From assembly GCA_026126305.1 (NCBI GenBank), contig JAHCJI010000004.1, forward strand, positions 1 to 64,000: DNA of 64,000 nt. Reading direction: 5' to 3'. The stretch's first letter is position 1. Every line of letters starts with the position of its first letter. The stretch comes from Phycisphaeraceae bacterium. GTDB lineage: Bacteria > Planctomycetota > Phycisphaerae > Phycisphaerales > UBA1924. Below, in pieces: positions 62,948 to 64,000 of the stretch. Below the pieces are notes generated by a model. That model was not told the origin of the DNA, ran no database searches, and was given only the letters and a program-made list of their open reading frames with translations. Both the position numbers and the translations under genes were made by a program.

Positions 62948-62986
62948 AAAAAAAACGGGCGAAAGCCCGAGTTGAGTCTCTTTCGC
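62947..62986. other. A-run and two overlapping hairpins after the epimerase gene
   Basis: Nine A (62947-62955) precede CGGGC-GAAA-GCCCG (62956-62969), a GNRA-loop hairpin; read on the minus strand this is hairpin plus T-run, an intrinsic terminator shape. The alternative pairing GCGAAAG (62959-62965) with CTTTCGC (62980-62986) is mutually exclusive with the first hairpin. On the plus strand no T-run follows, so it may act as a processing or pausing element. Confidence 0.35.
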
Positions 62987-63043
62987 AGTACAAACCAGGC
63001 TGGCTCCATCGAACCAAGCCGCAAGAAGAGGGAGTGATTCCCC

Positions 63044-64000
63044 GTGTCCAAGATCTCGAAACTGGCCGCCGGGCTTGCCATCTTGCTCGTCGCCTTATCC
63101 GCTTTTGCACAGAACAACAACGCTCCGACCGAGAATCGCCCCCAAGCCGGGCAGCAAGGCCTGCCAACGATCGACGAGGTCATGGACAAGGCCACAAGAG
63201 CCGTTGGGGGCCGGGAAAACCTCGACAACATCAAGACCCTGCGATCGCTCATGGCCATGGAAGTCATGGGTGCGAAGATCAGCATCGAGAGCCTCTGGTC
63301 TCGCAAGGGAGGACGCTACTCCAAGACCGAAAGCGACTTCGGCAACATCGAGATGGGCAGCGACGGCAAGAACGCCTGGATGGTCATGCCCGGCGCGGGC
63401 TACTCACTCCTGCAAGGCGATGAAGCCAACCAGGTCGATGGACAGGCTTCCATCATCATGGGCATGCTCGACCCCAAGGTCTCTCGCGAGCGCATGGACC
63501 GCATCGAGGTCGTCGGGCGTGAAGAGTTCAAGGGAAGGCAATGCATCAAGGTCTACTTCGAGCCCAAGGACAGCGAAGGGCATGGACACATGTTCTACGA
63601 CGAGGCCGACGGATTGCCCAAGGGCGTTCGGCAGACCGAGAACTCGCCGATGGGGCAGCAAACCAGCACCATCGAACTCTCGGATTGGAAGACGATCGAA
63701 GGGGTGCTGTTCTTCCATCAATTGCGGATCGAGTCTCCGAGCATGCCCGGCGGCGCCCTGCAAATGAAAATCACCGAGATCGAAATCAACAAGGTCCAGG
63801 AATCGGCCTTCGAGTTGCCCCAGGCTGTCAAGGCCTTGGTCGAGGATGCCGCCAAGAAGAAAGCAGCCAACGAGGACGAGGGCAACAACGGCGGTGCGCC
63901 CGAGATCAAGTTCGAAGACCTGCCCGAGGAGCTCCGTAATCAGACCAGGACGATGCTGGACCAGTTGAAGTCTCAGGGCAAGTCCAGGATCGACATGATG
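63044..64000 (+). CDS. Secreted LolA-like / outer-membrane lipoprotein-sorting-like protein, 5' part
   Basis: The frame stays open to the end of the window: 319 residues visible. GTG 63044 starts a Sec signal (ISKLAAGLAILLVALSAFAQ). The mature part has TIDEVMDKATRAVGGRENLDNIKTLRSLMAMEVMG then beta strands (ISIESLWSRKGGRYSKTESDFGNIEMGSDGKNAWMV from ~82), the pattern of LolA/DUF4292-like unclosed beta-barrels that bind lipids. A charged, Asn/Glu-rich linker begins near residue 270. GGGAG sits 10 bases ahead of the GTG. The 3' end is outside the window. Confidence 0.7.
   Translation, partial: MSKISKLAAGLAILLVALSAFAQNNNAPTENRPQAGQQGLPTIDEVMDKATRAVGGRENLDNIKTLRSLMAMEVMGAKISIESLWSRKGGRYSKTESDFGNIEMGSDGKNAWMVMPGAGYSLLQGDEANQVDGQASIIMGMLDPKVSRERMDRIEVVGREEFKGRQCIKVYFEPKDSEGHGHMFYDEADGLPKGVRQTENSPMGQQTSTIELSDWKTIEGVLFFHQLRIESPSMPGGALQMKITEIEINKVQESAFELPQAVKALVEDAAKKKAANEDEGNNGGAPEIKFEDLPEELRNQTRTMLDQLKSQGKSRIDMM

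Overview
GC-rich bacterial chromosome segment, most likely from a planctomycete of the Phycisphaerae/Phycisphaerales type. The pointers are a dockerin-like, EF-hand-bearing C-terminus on a large secreted protein (57193-59796), ribosomal proteins with unusual lineage-type features (L2 loop HPLGGGEGR, zinc-less S14 and L36, enlarged L17 and L22), and many secreted proteins of unknown family. The taxonomic call is inference from gene content; no database was consulted. Genes are densely packed, with many stop/start overlaps (ATGA, TGATG, GTGA), so most of the window reads as a few long operons.

Layout. (1) 1-9408: the end of a secreted alpha/beta-hydrolase-like protein, then an overlapping operon of a MacB/LolD-type ABC ATPase, an FtsX-type permease, a membrane-anchored DUF3299-like protein, a periplasmic adaptor and a 1215-residue RND pump. 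(2) 9405-9632: a small membrane protein on the minus strand. (3) 9764-15533: dissimilatory nitrite-to-ammonium operon: lipoprotein, fused CcsBA cytochrome c synthase, NrfH, NrfA. (4) 15661-16161: Rrf2-family regulator with a good promoter. (5) 16259-23570: nitrous oxide reduction operon: di-haem cytochrome c, clade II (Sec-type) NosZ, NosB, NosD, NosF, NosY, NosL. (6) tRNA-Gly(CCC), a 421-base non-coding stretch, then an outer-membrane porin, ruvB and an unknown secreted protein. (7) 28295-44245: the S10/spc/alpha ribosomal protein supercluster from rpsJ to rplQ with secY, map and rpoA, closed by an intrinsic terminator at 44271-44296. (8) 47329-44296 (minus): five-gene operon of a secreted STN-domain protein, an ECF sigma factor, a possible membrane-bound sigma regulator, a small membrane protein and a pteridine-reductase-like SDR. 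(9) 47504-48608: prfB with a programmed frameshift whose in-frame stop is TAA. (10) 51823-48612 (minus): complete dTDP-L-rhamnose operon rfbACDB. (11) 52072-56958: oligopeptide-type ABC importer (binding protein and two permeases, no ATPase), both permeases carrying extra periplasmic domains. (12) 57193-64000: LamG/SGNH-like dockerin protein, SLC13-type transporter with TrkA-C domains, a GDP-mannose 3,5-epimerase-like enzyme, and the start of a LolA-like secreted protein that runs off the window.

How it fits together. The nrf and nos blocks flank one Rrf2 regulator, and a 20-bp element is shared between the rrf2 promoter and the nos promoter region. This suggests co-regulated nitrogen-oxide respiration in which nitrite is reduced to ammonium and N2O to N2. 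CcsBA would mature NrfH, NrfA and the di-haem cytochrome; NosDFY and NosL would mature the copper sites of NosZ. The most unusual items are a ribosomal protein L22 with a helical, HTH-like N-terminal extension, an OppB-type permease with a golvesin-like beta-sandwich in its first periplasmic loop, and the TAA version of the prfB frameshift.
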